The translations under genes were made by a program, and so were the position numbers. 64,000 nucleotides of DNA from an uncultured Alphaproteobacteria bacterium (GTDB taxonomy: Bacteria; Pseudomonadota; Alphaproteobacteria; MPNO01; UBA2964): NCBI GenBank assembly GCA_951812775.1, contig OX638326.1, positions 1,934,335-1,998,334 of the forward strand, read 5' to 3'. Every line of letters begins with the position of its first letter. Within the stretch, counting starts at the first letter, position 1. The notes beneath the pieces are model-generated. The model made no database searches. It was not told the origin of the DNA and saw nothing but the letters and a program-made list of their open reading frames with translations. Positions 26,992-36,827 of the stretch are shown in pieces.

Positions 26992-27216
26992 ATGCTTTAT
27001 CTAACACGAAAAGTCGGTGAATCTGTCGTTATTAACGACAATATCGAGGTAACAGTCGTCGAAGTACGGGGGCGGTCTATAAAACTGGGATTTGAATTCC
27101 CTCCGGAAATTTCCGTATTACGCCGCGAATTATACGACAAAATTCAGGAAGAAAACCGGGCGGCAGCGTCAACCGCAACAGATATCCTCAATGTCCAAAG
27201 TAAAAACGAAGACTAA
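26992..27216 (+). CDS. csrA: Carbon storage regulator CsrA
   Basis: This 74-residue protein is a clear CsrA: MLYLTRKVGESVVINDNIEV, then RGRSIKLGFEFPPEISVLRRE. It binds GGA motifs in mRNA leaders and blocks or allows translation. In many bacteria FliW sequesters CsrA to couple flagellin supply to assembly; fliW is present and intact at 47525. The final 20 residues form a longer tail than in E. coli. The frame is intact. Confidence 0.95.
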   Translation: MLYLTRKVGESVVINDNIEVTVVEVRGRSIKLGFEFPPEISVLRRELYDKIQEENRAAASTATDILNVQSKNED

Positions 27217-27291
27217 GGCCTAAGCTTCAACCTTTGTTAACCATGATTTGCGACCGTCCCAAGGAATGATTGAGCGGGGCGGATAGCACCT

Positions 27292-27629
27292 ATGACCGAG
27301 GTCGCGGAACTGAATACAGAATTTGAACAGGCTTCTGGCCTGATCAACACTTTTCGGGACCATGCCGCGCAGGGAAACGGTCTTGATCTGTCAGATCTAG
27401 ACGCCAAAATTCAGGTGCTATGCGAGAATATCAGCAAACTGCCACCAGATGATCGGCAGGGTTTCAAATCGAAACTTATCTCGCTCACAGACGACCTTGA
27501 CCGGTTGGTCACGACCCTCACCGAACAGCACCAGGAAATTTCCGAAAGTTTGCAGGGCGTAACATCACGTCAGTGTGCTGTTTCCGCATACGATCTGCGG
27601 AATCAACATCATCGGACCAAGAAAAATAA
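27292..27629 (+). pseudogene. Helical flagellar-cluster protein, frameshifted near its end
   Basis: About 100 residues of mainly helical sequence (ELNTEFEQASGLINTFRDHA, later SKLISLTDDLDRLVTTLTEQ) are followed by TSRQCAVSAY. If one base is restored near 27590, the frame ends at TAA 27627-27629, directly abutting the fliO ATG; as it stands it reads through fliO in the wrong frame for about 17 more codons. The position between csrA and fliO suggests a flagellar accessory or chaperone, FlgN-like in size. The damage is limited to the last residues, so partial function is possible. Confidence 0.5.
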
Positions 27630-27932
27630 ATGGAAATGGAAGTCTCAACCTGTTTCCGGTTCCTTTTGGCACTAATCTTTGTCCTCGCGCTCATCGGTAT
27701 CCTTGCCTGGATAGCGCGCCGTTATGGTGTTCTAAAAGGTACCGTTCGCCCGGCTTCCGGGGAGCGTCGGCTGGAAGTCATTGAGGTCGCGCCGATTGAT
27801 TCAAAACGCCGGTTGTTGCTGTTGCGCCGCGACAATACCGAACACCTGATCCTCATGAGCCCAACCAACGAGCTGGTTGTTGAGAAAGGTATCACCCGCC
27901 CTCTGAGTCAACCGACAGATACGCCTTCATGA
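27630..27932 (+). CDS. fliO: Flagellar biosynthesis protein FliO
   Basis: This 100-residue protein has one N-terminal transmembrane segment (LLALIFVLALIGILAWIARRYG) and the FliO core RRLEVIEVAPIDSKRRLLLL and RRDNTEHLILMSPTNELVVE. It assists FliP ring assembly. The ATG follows immediately after the expected stop of the upstream gene, and its own stop overlaps the fliP ATG. The frame is intact. Confidence 0.85.
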   Translation: MEMEVSTCFRFLLALIFVLALIGILAWIARRYGVLKGTVRPASGERRLEVIEVAPIDSKRRLLLLRRDNTEHLILMSPTNELVVEKGITRPLSQPTDTPS

Positions 27933-28690
27933 GTAGCTATACTGGAATACGGATATGGGTGTGGGCTGTTGTCATTGGTCTCTCAATTGTCGGTGGCCCC
28001 GCTTTCGCTCAAAGCATGTCCCTTGATTTAGGGGACGGCGCGTCAGCAACCGCCCGAATTGTACAGATTATCGCGCTGATTACGGTCCTGTCCTTGGCGC
28101 CGTCAATTCTCGTAATGGTGACGTCTTTCACCCGAATTATTGTCGTCTTGTCTTTCCTGAGGAACGCCCTTGGTGTCCAGCAGACCCCTCCCAATGCCGT
28201 CCTGATTAGCCTGGCGCTGTTCCTCACGGCCTTCGTCATGGCCCCAACGCTGGAACAATCCTACAAGGCAAGGATTGCGCCGCTCCTGGCCAATGAAATC
28301 AACGAAGAGGAAGCCTTTAGCCGCAGTGTAAAACCTGTACATGGCTTTATGATGAATCATGTCCGCGAACAGGACCTGAAGCTGTTCATGGATATTTCCA
28401 ACGCACCGCCAACGGAAACAGCGGACAAAACGCCGCTGCGGTCTCTCGTGCCGACCTTTATGATTAGTGAATTACGGCGCGCTTTTGAAATAGGGTTTCT
28501 GATTTTTGTGCCATTTCTCGTTATCGACCTCGTTATCGACATGGTCGTGGCATCGGTTCTGATGTCGATGGGTATGATGATGCTACCGCCCATTATGATC
28601 TCCCTCCCCTTCAAGCTGATCTTCTTTGTCCTGGTTGACGGTTGGTACCTTGTGGCGGGCTCCTTGATCCGAAGCTACGGCGGCGGCTAG
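27929..28690 (+). CDS. fliP: Flagellar export protein FliP
   Basis: This 253-residue protein has a signal peptide (cleavage near AFAQ), LITVLSLAPSILVMVTSFTR, IIVVLSFLRNALGVQQTPPN and the C-terminal MGMMMLPPIMISLPFKLIFF. It forms the pentameric ring of the export gate. The ATG overlaps the end of fliO by four bases (ATGA). The frame is intact. Confidence 0.96.
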   Translation: MSSYTGIRIWVWAVVIGLSIVGGPAFAQSMSLDLGDGASATARIVQIIALITVLSLAPSILVMVTSFTRIIVVLSFLRNALGVQQTPPNAVLISLALFLTAFVMAPTLEQSYKARIAPLLANEINEEEAFSRSVKPVHGFMMNHVREQDLKLFMDISNAPPTETADKTPLRSLVPTFMISELRRAFEIGFLIFVPFLVIDLVIDMVVASVLMSMGMMMLPPIMISLPFKLIFFVLVDGWYLVAGSLIRSYGGG

Positions 28691-28769
28691 CAGGACCCCT
28701 CCTGCCCTGCCCCTTGGGCCCGTTCCGCTAGTTTGGTATCGTCCTCCCAGAAAAATCAGGGAGAAGACG

Positions 28770-29906
28770 ATGCTGATTATCAACAATGAAATTGTCGCAG
28801 ACGTGCTGGAAATAGCGGATTGCATCCGCGTACAGGAAGAAGCCTTTAAAAATATCCCTACCGGGGGTGCAATCCATCGCCCACGGATAGACATGTATAT
28901 GCCCGCAGAACGCGAAGATGGGTATTTTCGCTGGGGCACTATGGAAGGTGCCAATGACGGATTTTTCGCAATCCGTATGAAATCCGATGTGATGTATTGG
29001 CCGGAAGATGAAAGCGGCAACTGGACCGAAGAGAAATATTGCCGTGAACCAGGCACCTATTGCGGCATTGTCCTGCTCATTAATACGAACAACGGAGAGC
29101 CATTGGCCTTTATTAATGACGGACATATCCAGCATATGCGTGTTGGTGGTGGTGCCGGCATTGGCGTCAAATATTTATCGCGCGAAGACTCCCACGTAGT
29201 GGGGATGCTCGGATCGGGCGGCATGGCCAGAACTTTCCTGGAGGCCTTCGCCAGCGTCCGAGATATCCAGCAATGTAAGATTTACAGCCCGACTGCAGCA
29301 CATCGCGAAGAGTATGCGGAAGAAATGACCGACAAAATGGGATTTGACGTCATTGCCGTCGACAACCCTAAAGAAGCAGTTGCCGGATGCGATATCCTGT
29401 CTACTTGTACGGATTCAATGGTCCCGGTCTATGACCCGGATTGGATTGAACCAGGTATGCACGTCACAAACCTGGGACGGCGCGAAATAAGTGATGCCGT
29501 CATGGGAAAATTTGACGTCGTTATCCGCCAGGGCACAGCTGGTCTCCAAATGAAACAAACCGAACGCTTTCAGGCAGAACGTGGGTTAAGTCCCGCAGCC
29601 TTTATCGGCGGAACAACCGAAGAAATGAAACGCATTCCGGCGAAGAATCCCAACCCGGGATTTGGCGGCGATGACCCTGAATTTAATGACCGCGGCAAAG
29701 GTGGGGATAAACCGGATTTACCCGCATTAATTGCCGACCCCTCACTGGGCCGCACCAATCGGGATCAGGTGACCTTTTATCGCAATGTGGGAAACCAGGG
29801 ATTACAGTTCTCTTCCGTCGGCGGCCATGTTTATAAGACATGTATCGAACGTAAGCTCGGTAGAGAGATCCCAACCGATTGGTTTTTACAGGATATTCGG
29901 GACTGA
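28770..29906 (+). CDS. Ornithine cyclodeaminase / mu-crystallin family protein
   Basis: This 378-residue protein has the family nucleotide-binding turn VVGMLGSGGMARTFLEAF (about 146-163), an N-terminal dimer region with AEREDGYFRWGTMEG, and VTNLGRREISDAVM later. Members reduce cyclic imino acids or act on ornithine, alanine or lysine derivatives using NAD(P). Length and the extended C-terminus (DPSLGRTNRDQVTFYRNVGN) match a subgroup of unknown substrate. GGGAGAAG lies seven bases before the ATG. It is a metabolic gene set inside the flagellar locus, and its frame is intact. Confidence 0.8.
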   Translation: MLIINNEIVADVLEIADCIRVQEEAFKNIPTGGAIHRPRIDMYMPAEREDGYFRWGTMEGANDGFFAIRMKSDVMYWPEDESGNWTEEKYCREPGTYCGIVLLINTNNGEPLAFINDGHIQHMRVGGGAGIGVKYLSREDSHVVGMLGSGGMARTFLEAFASVRDIQQCKIYSPTAAHREEYAEEMTDKMGFDVIAVDNPKEAVAGCDILSTCTDSMVPVYDPDWIEPGMHVTNLGRREISDAVMGKFDVVIRQGTAGLQMKQTERFQAERGLSPAAFIGGTTEEMKRIPAKNPNPGFGGDDPEFNDRGKGGDKPDLPALIADPSLGRTNRDQVTFYRNVGNQGLQFSSVGGHVYKTCIERKLGREIPTDWFLQDIRD

Positions 29907-29925
29907 TTGGAACGCGGTCTTAAGC

Positions 29926-29943
29926 GCTTCAGTTTGCTGAAGC
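29926..29943. terminator. Hairpin between convergent genes
   Basis: GCTTCAG pairs with CTGAAGC across TTTG (29926-29943). It lies just after the ornithine cyclodeaminase-family gene and before the end of the convergent AMIN/TPR gene. There is no T-run after it on either strand, so a rho-independent role is doubtful. Confidence 0.25.
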
Positions 29944-30008
29944 AGTTTGCTGCGGGACCGGCTTCGCCGATCCTCCACCAACTGACTTGAGGAAATTTCG
30001 GAAAGTAT

Positions 30009-33000
30009 CTAGCTCCGCAGCTTGTCGAGCGAGTGTTGCAAAGTCGGTAATTGATTTTTTCGCGCCACCAGCCACCGCTTTAAAAGCGGTGGCTCTATGG
30101 GATGTTCCATTGCCTTACCAAACCGATCGCGCAGAAAATCCATACCGCTGCTATCTCCGGCAAGACCAAGCGCAACACTACGCCGCAACAAGATTTCAGC
30201 CTCGGGCTTTTTCAGTTTTTCTGCCGAAAATCCACCAGTGATGAGCGCCAGCGTTCGGGCGGCTTCAAACCAACGGCCCGCCCGCCAATAAATCTGCGAC
30301 CGCATCCCGTCAAACTTATCTGAAAAATCGTTTTCGACGACTTTTAGGGCCTCGTCATACCGTTTGGCTCGCATGAGAGCTTCTGCCCGCAACAACCGGC
30401 GACGTTTCCCAATATCTTCCGGAAGTTTTTCTGCGTCACTGGCATCAAGGGCGGCGATCGCGTCTAGAGGCTTGTTGTTAGACAATCTGATGGAGGCCAG
30501 CCGAGCTCCCACGCTCGCACGTTTCTTGCCCTTGAGCCGGAACTTGATCTGGTAATCAAGCAAAGCGCTGCATCATCCAGTAAATCAACTGTTATCAATC
30601 GATTTGCCAGCTTGCGGATCATTAAATCGCCGTCCTCACCACTTGGCGTCAATTCGCAAAATTCATTAAACAAACCGAGAGCAACAATTAGCTCAAGGCG
30701 ATCTGCTTTACCCTCTAGATAAAATTGCCGGAAGAGCACCTGCATCTGGAGCGTAATGCGTCTGGCGCCCTTGATATCTTTGTATAGGGTCGCGGCCTGT
30801 CGCAAGGTCACGAGCGAGTCTCTTAAATTGTGCTCTTGCGCATAGAGTTCGCCGAGGCGTTGCAACAAATCATACTCAAAGACACTGTTTCTCCAGCCAA
30901 ATTTGAGTTTTTCAAGGCGATTGATTGCTTCGGGACGTTTTATGGAACCGAATTTTAGCTGAGCGTTTACCACTGCATACTCCGTCTTCGTTCTGCTTGG
31001 ACGATCACCGCGCGCTGCAACCGCTTTCCAAATCTGAATCGCTTTGTCGATTTTCTTTCTCTGATTTAACAGATGCCCTTTTAGGAATGCCAGCTGATCG
31101 AGTTGCCCTTTTGTCGCTGGAAGTGTTTCAATTACGCCTAACATGGAGGCAGCAACTGAAGTTTTTCCAACCGACAGCGCCGCTTCTGTCGCAAGAAGAC
31201 CGAAATGCACGGCCAACCGCGATGGCAGGCTCGCAATCAGGGTATCCGTATCGGAGAACAGTTTTTCCGCCCCTGCCCAATTGCCTCGTGCTGCGGCAAT
31301 TGGGCAGGGGTAGAGCTCCCGAACCCCGGCAAACACTTGATGCCCGAGATCGGTTTCCGCTTCGTCGTAGTGACGAATAAAGTATTTTGCGATGCCGCGA
31401 AGCGCACGGATACCGGGATATTTGATAAGAGAAGGATCAGACCGGAGCAACGCCGACAAGACCCCCAACGTTTCCGGCCCCATTTCATGGGACGCATAAA
31501 AACGCGCCAAACCCAGCCTAGCCGCGTTGCGCTGCACCCCTTTGGGACGGGTGACATAGCGCAAAAGTTCGTGCTCTATCTTTTGAAAAGCTGTTACCGG
31601 GCCATATCGCCAACCCGCAAAATCGAGCAGTCGCGTGGTATTGTTTCGGGTCCGTTTGACTGCCAACTTGTCGAAATCCGGCGAAATTGTAAGACCACCT
31701 TCGCGAAACACGACAACACCGTTTGGCGTAACACGAACCCGTACATCTTCGCTCAAAGGCTTTACAGCTACACCCTGCTGACTCTTAAGGAGTTCGAATT
31801 CTGGAAACTTGCGATTGCTCCCAATACCAACACCTGCGCTTCGTATTGGAATTGCGTAGGCGCCGTCGCCAACAGATTTATCCTTAATTACCATAATCCG
31901 GCGCGCCTCTTTTGTCCTTACGAGAAGTTCGGCGCCGCGACCGGCCTTCCGTCGAACCTCCAACTTCAATTCCTGGCGCAGACGCTTTCGGCCTGGTCCA
32001 GCCTCTACAATCCAATTTGTCCCTTCACGGCGTACGGACGCGTGAAGATCGCTCCCAAATGGTAGATGGACGCGGACATCGGTCTTGCCAATTTTTTGTT
32101 CCACTTTTCGGAATAGAGCGCTGCCAATAACCTTGATGGCACCAAGATCCAGCCGGGCAGCGCGGTCGAAAGTAATCCAAAAAGAGTCCGCGCGTTGAAA
32201 TACCGATGCCGCTACAGGCACGCGCTAATTAAAGCGGATAGCGGTTTCGGTTCCACGACGTGCGGCATCAACGCTAATCAGGGCAAGGGCTCTCGGGCGA
32301 GTTTTCTTCTTCGAATTTTTTCGCTTAACGCCTGTATTTCTCTTTGGCTTGGCTGCTCCAGAAGTGCTCCCCTCCTTTGACACCACCCGACGCACTTTTC
32401 CCGGTGCGACGACATCAAAAACGACTGCCGGACCATTATGGAAATATCTCAGCTGAGACCCCGGAGCAACAACCAGGGAAAGCTCCAAGCCCTCTCTGCG
32501 TGATCGGGAAATAGCGGCGCTGATTTGACTTGGGAGTTGACGTCGAAGCGCTGGCACATCGATTTTGATAGGCGCATTAAACTGAATAGAGACCGCCCGG
32601 CCCTTACGATCAACGGTAAACCCTACCTTCTTCGGCCAATCAAAGATGAGGCGTCCGTAATTCTTAAAATGTCCAGTACGAACCTTGAGTGTTTCTTTCA
32701 ATTTCGTCGGCGTCGCTGACTTTGTAGCCGCCGAAGCAGCGGTTCGACGTTTCGATTTCGGACCAAGACGAATAGGGTTTAAACGGGTATTTGATTTTCG
32801 CGCCGCGACATTTTTAGGTTTGATCGATGGTCGCTCTACATTCTCATCTGGATACAGATCAACAATTACGCGGTTCCCGGCAACAGATGTTCTTGCCGCA
32901 AATTGCTCACGCAAGGGCGCAACAATGGTTTTCCCATCTGCAGCCACTCGAATTGCTGACACATAATCGCGTAAAACCCGAGTCACACGACCAAATGACG

Positions 33001-33225
33001 GCTCAATGGGCTTATTAAAACGTACGATCAACATTCGATTTCTTACATTGGCGCAATGCCTCACCGCCACCGGCCAGTCAAACACCAAACGCCCGTAATC
33101 CGGATGCGCGCCTGCGCGAACTGAAACCACTTCCGCGAATGCTTTGAAGGGAGACATCCCTAACAACGCTGCGAGTAATAGCGTGAAAATCAGACCAGAT
33201 AAGAATTTCTGACTTGTCGTCTCAT
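30009..33225 (-). pseudogene. Long AMIN/TPR motor-associated protein, three lesions
   Basis: The reconstructed protein of about 1070 residues has a signal peptide (SGLIFTLLLAALLGMSPFKAFA), AMIN-like beta repeats with YGRLVFDWP and YGRLIFDWPKKVGF, a Lys/Arg-rich linker, a further beta region, then many helical TPR-like repeats (for example GLARFYASHEMGPETLGVL). Lesions are a one-base frameshift near 33200, just after the ATG at 33225; an in-frame TAG at 32225-32227, where the family motif FNWRVPVAASVF expects Trp; and a frameshift near 30575. Its start overlaps the stop of the MotB-like gene. It is probably a periplasmic accessory of the motor in this lineage. It contains the perfect inverted repeat 31270-31310. 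Confidence 0.8.
31270..31310. repeat. Perfect 16-base inverted repeat
   Basis: CCCCTGCCCAATTGCC (31270-31285) is the exact complement of GGCAATTGGGCAGGGG (31295-31310), separated by nine bases. It lies inside the decayed AMIN/TPR coding sequence, in a TPR segment reading LYPCPIAAARGNWAGAE. A stem this long inside a gene is unlikely by chance and may have been perfected by template switching after selection was lost. Confidence 0.75.
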
Positions 33226-33939
33226 CAGCGATCCTCTCGAACTGGCCGAACAACGAGATCGACCCGTCTGGCAAGACGTTGACGACGAACGTTCGACTCA
33301 ATCGAAGCCAAATCACTGAACCGGCTGTCGCCCATTCCAAAGGCGCCAAGACGGCGACCATATCCGGCAGATCTCATCATGCCTGCAACCGCTTCTGCTC
33401 GCGCGAGAGATAATTCCCAGTTGGATTCAAATATCTGGCCGGAGACTGGCGACGGATCTGTATGACCAAAGACATCGACACGGTTTGAAACATTGCGCAG
33501 GAGGTTGGCTATCGCTGCAATACGAGCCTCAGCCGCCGACAACAGGGTCGGCACGACCTAGCGCAAACAACAGATCCGATGGGAAACTTACAAAGAGCCG
33601 ATCTTCCTGCTGCTGCAAGGTAACGCCAGAAAGCGCCGGTTCAGTCTTCTGCAATGCACGGAATAAAGTTTCGAGGTAGGAGAGCGCCGCACCCTTTTGC
33701 CGGTTCAATAATTTTGCATTTTTTTCCGCGGCGGGCTTGGCGAATTCGACGGATTTCTCAAACTGGAGACTTTGAGAAAGGCTACCCACCAATGCTTGCC
33801 AGTCGCCATTTTCAACCCTTTGTGTGGAGTACAACATCACAAAGAAAGTCAGGAGCAGAGCGATAACATCAGCAAAGGTTACTAATCAGGAGGGACCCCC
33901 TGATGCATTGGCGATTGCGTCTTGTTGATCCCACCTCAC
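33225..33939 (-). pseudogene. motB: Second MotB-like stator protein, stop and frameshift
   Basis: The start is GTG at 33937-33939, overlapping the stop of the first MotB-like gene (GTGA). After GGPS an in-frame TGA at 33886-33888 stands where MotB proteins have Trp, followed by LVTFADVIALLLTFFVMLYS, the plug and transmembrane helix with the proton-carrying Asp (TFAD). A frameshift near 33545 separates the helical linker from the OmpA-like peptidoglycan-binding part (VDVFGHTDPSP ... SLARAEAVAGMM). Intact, it would anchor the stator to peptidoglycan. It is the second gene of a MotB pair with the AMIN/TPR protein downstream. Confidence 0.85.
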
Positions 33940-34549
33940 TGGCGCACCTGCTCACCAAATTGCAGTGGTGTTTTCCGCTTGGGGTTTACGTAAAATCGAA
34001 GAAGCACTTCACCCGGCGCCCCCTGCTCAATTCCCGCAACGACATTGCGTCTGGGTATGCCTGCGTTTTCAAACACGCTCGCCAAATAGGCTGACCGGGC
34101 TATCGCAAGATCATCATGTCTCGATACGCCGTTGAGAATCCCAACGTCATACCGGACCCCTGAGGGTGGTGAAGTCAACGTTCCGGCGATGCGATCAATC
34201 AACGGACGGCGCAATGGATTAATAGCCGCGCGACCCGATACAAAAATTGACGCGCTGGGCTGATGACAGCGATCTTCGCCAAAGACAATTCCGTACGAAC
34301 CAATTTGCCAACCTTCGAAAGAAATGCTACATCCGCGATGACATTTCCCATACTTGAGGTCAGAAGTTTGGCTTCTTTCGCTAACGTACCGAATGAAGCG
34401 AAGGTAGAGTTTAAACTGCCGCTAACCGCCTTGGAGCGAGCGTCATCGACGCTGGCAATACTGTTGAGAACAACAAAGAAGGCGAGCAAAAGCAGATAGA
34501 GACTTAAAACCTGTAGAAGTAGCGGATTGAGCGGCTTTTCCCGCTGCAT
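33936..34549 (-). pseudogene. First MotB-like membrane protein, frameshifted
   Basis: The N-terminal part has a transmembrane helix without the usual Asp (NPLLLQVLSLYLLLLAFFVVLNSI). After a frameshift near 34230 the C-terminal part is OmpA-like (VRYDVGILNGVSRHDDLAIA, RSAYLASVFENAGIPRRNVV). The joined protein would be about 205 residues. It resembles MotB in plan but lacks the proton-binding residue, so it was probably a structural partner of the second MotB-like protein. It lies 13 bases after the true end of cheZ. Confidence 0.7.
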
Positions 34550-34561
34550 ATTGTTCCTGCC

Positions 34562-35236
34562 TTAGCCGAGATTTTCGAACAAAGAGTCGATGTCATCCTG
34601 ACTAATGGCATTTTCGGGGAGCTAAGGTCCTTCCAACAACTCACCGTCTGCAACGGCATCCTGCCGTTTTTCTTCACGTTCTTTCTCACGTTCTTTTCGG
34701 CGCGCTGCGCGTGCTACATCGTCGGTCTCGCCAAATGCGCCAAGCAAATCATCGATCTTTGCTTCAATTTCGCGTAAGGCGCCGACGACTTTGCTAATAC
34801 GCTGGCCGGTAATATCCTGAAAGCTGCAAGCCTCGTATATCTGCGTCGTTGCAGTGACGAGCTTTTCAGCCATCTCGCCACCAACGGTATCACCGCCTTC
34901 TCCGATCTGCTCAGCTGCTTCCATTATTGAGTTCGTAGCCTGTTCAGTCGCATCAACAATTGCGTCGAGCTCCACGCTCACTGCAGGAAGATGTTCGTCC
35001 GATATTTCGTCAGGCCGAAGATCAAGAATTTCGTGCTTCGTACTTTGAATAAACGAAGCAAGACCTTCGAGATATTCCCTGACCGACACATCGATCGATG
35101 GAATATCTCGATTCATTCCTTCAATTATTGAATTAACAACGCCCAGGATTTCCTTCGCGCCGACGCGCTGGATTTCGCCGGATTGAAGATCTGAGATTTC
35201 GGTATCCAGATCGAGCTGGGCCTCTTTTGATGACAT
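34562..35236 (-). pseudogene. cheZ: CheZ-like CheY phosphatase, C-terminal tail cut by TAG
   Basis: This helical protein has the CheZ catalytic region EACSFQDITGQRISKVVGAL, with the Gln that positions water for CheY-P hydrolysis. An in-frame TAG at 34622-34624 follows ELLEGP; reading on gives LPENAISQDDIDSLFENLG and a TAA at 34562-34564. That final amphipathic segment is the CheY-binding tail known from CheZ. Loss of 20 residues would leave the four-helix core but weaken CheY capture. It lies directly downstream of cheY. Confidence 0.8.
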
Positions 35237-35289
35237 TGTTGTTCTCTCGCTCTAGACGACATAAGCAAAGTGACGAAGGTTCTCGACGT

Positions 35290-35676
35290 CTAGAACTCGC
35301 CGATTACGCCAACCAACTTTGATTTCAACGTCGCAGCGTTAAACGGTTTAACAATGTAATTGGAAACACCCGCTTCTTTTGCGATAACAACGTTTTTCGT
35401 CTTACTTTCCGCCGTCACGATGATGAAGGGAAGTTTCTTGAGATTTTCGTCTGCACGAACTTCTCGCAGAAGCTCAATGCCCGTCATCGGTTCCATATTC
35501 CAGTCGGAAATGACCAGCTTAAACTCACTTTCCCGGAGTTTCTGCAGGGCCGCCGTTCCATCGGTTGCCTCTTCGACATTGTCGAATCCTAGCTGTTTAA
35601 GAAGGTTTCGGATGATCCGAAGCATGGTTTTGTAATCATCCACAATCAGGATCGGCATATTCTTATCGACAGCCAT
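35290..35676 (-). CDS. cheY: Chemotaxis response regulator CheY
   Basis: This 128-residue receiver has the acidic pocket ILIVDDY, phosphoacceptor Asp in LVISDWNMEPMTG, Thr in IIVTAES and Lys in NYIVKPFNAATL. Phospho-CheY would bind FliM to change motor rotation. GGAGAG precedes the ATG. The frame is intact, unlike its partners cheZ, cheA and cheW. Confidence 0.95.
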   Translation of the reverse strand: MAVDKNMPILIVDDYKTMLRIIRNLLKQLGFDNVEEATDGTAALQKLRESEFKLVISDWNMEPMTGIELLREVRADENLKKLPFIIVTAESKTKNVVIAKEAGVSNYIVKPFNAATLKSKLVGVIGEF

Positions 35677-35784
35677 TTAACTCTCCATTGGCCCGTTGTC
35701 TAACGAGCAAGTTGAACAAAATAATCTTGAAGAATGATAGAGATAGGGGGTTAAAGGAGGATTAAATCCGAACCGCCTGACCCT

Positions 35785-36337
35785 CTAATTTGATCTTTTT
35801 CTATTCTGATCAATTTTTGGGAGCGCGCGTCGGTTGGTAAGCTCTGCCGTCAGGAGTTTGGCTTTCCCTGGCGTCATTTTTGCCATAATGAGAGCGGTCT
35901 TAGCTTCTTTCATGCGTTCAACGACATCCAACAGAATTGTCATATCGAGTTCTTCAAAAATTCTTGCGGCATCTGCCGGTCTCATTTTCTCGTATATTTT
36001 GACAATGCTTTTCATCTTTTTTTCTTTTTGCTTTTCGTGCTTTGTCAAAAGTTTCGAGATCGTACCCTGCATGAGTTTTAGTTTTTCCAACTTGGCATTG
36101 ATACGCTTTTCAGTAGCCATCAAGAGGCGTTCCCGCGTATCCAGTTTTCTTTGGCGTAATAATTTTTTTGTCAGCTTTTTTATCTTTCTCGGGCGCTTCG
36201 GATTTCTTCTCCTGCGCTACCGCAACAGAGGCTGAAAACAGTCCATTAGCCCCATCCCACAGCGAATTCAGCTTAAGAGATAATGTTAAAGCCAAAACAA
36301 CAATCAGAACCGGCAAAAGTCTAATGCGAGATAACAC
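35785..36337 (-). pseudogene. motE: MotE-like motor chaperone, central coiled coil deleted
   Basis: The first 70 residues are a transmembrane segment (LLPVLIVVLALTLSLKL) and a Lys-rich stretch ending KKTGYAGTPL. In another frame, from about 36120, MATEKRINAKLEKLKLMQGT begins the C-terminal coiled coil and the MgtE-N-like domain (KIYEKMRPADAARIFEELDM ... ERMKEAKTALIMAKM). Relatives have about 40-50 more residues between these parts. I infer a deletion with frame change near 36110-36125. MotE proteins help stator assembly. The neighbours DUF6468, fliM and fliL are the usual ones. Confidence 0.75.
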
Positions 36338-36341
36338 TTAG

Positions 36342-36827
36342 TTATGCCTTCGTTCTTGCAAGTCGAATTGCTTCAAGAACCGTTAGTTCCGCCTTCTTTC
36401 GGTCTTCCGTTTGGGGCAGCGGTTGATCTGAAATGTGGGAGTCCGGCGCGTCACTATTTAACTGCGAACTTTCGAAATCTCCATTTGGTATAGGTTCTTG
36501 GTCCACGCCGCTTGGCACCGATGACATTTTTCGATCAACAGCCAGAGCTGGCGACATTGTCGCAACCGATATGGTAGCCCCCGCAATTTCCGCCTCCGCG
36601 ATAACCGCACGCAGCGAACTTTCCGCAGCCAAACCAGCAGACTTCAACCGGGCGACCGACGCTTCCGCACGTTGCGATGCCGCCTCAAAACTCGCCGTCA
36701 TTTCTTTAATTTCCGCATCTTGTGATCGAATAGCCGCCAACCGTCTATTTAGAATTACGCAGTAAACGATCAAAACGGTCATCAGGACCGCAAGGCCTGC
36801 TTCGAGGAAAATCGTAAATAAAGACAT
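36342..36827 (-). CDS. DUF6468 flagellar-cluster membrane protein
   Basis: This 161-residue protein has one N-terminal transmembrane helix (AGLAVLMTVLIVYCVILNRR), a coiled-coil segment with many Ala and Glu, and a variable acidic tail. It resembles the DUF6468 proteins encoded after fliM in alphaproteobacterial flagellar operons; its function is not known to me. The ATG overlaps the fliM stop by one base (TAATG). The frame is intact. Confidence 0.7.
   Translation of the reverse strand: MSLFTIFLEAGLAVLMTVLIVYCVILNRRLAAIRSQDAEIKEMTASFEAASQRAEASVARLKSAGLAAESSLRAVIAEAEIAGATISVATMSPALAVDRKMSSVPSGVDQEPIPNGDFESSQLNSDAPDSHISDQPLPQTEDRKKAELTVLEAIRLARTKA

Noticed and set aside
30070-30094. Perfect 12-base palindrome in the AMIN/TPR gene
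   Set aside because: It encodes PPLLKRWLV in a normal helical context near the protein end; arms and loop are short, and I see no sign that it acts as a terminator.
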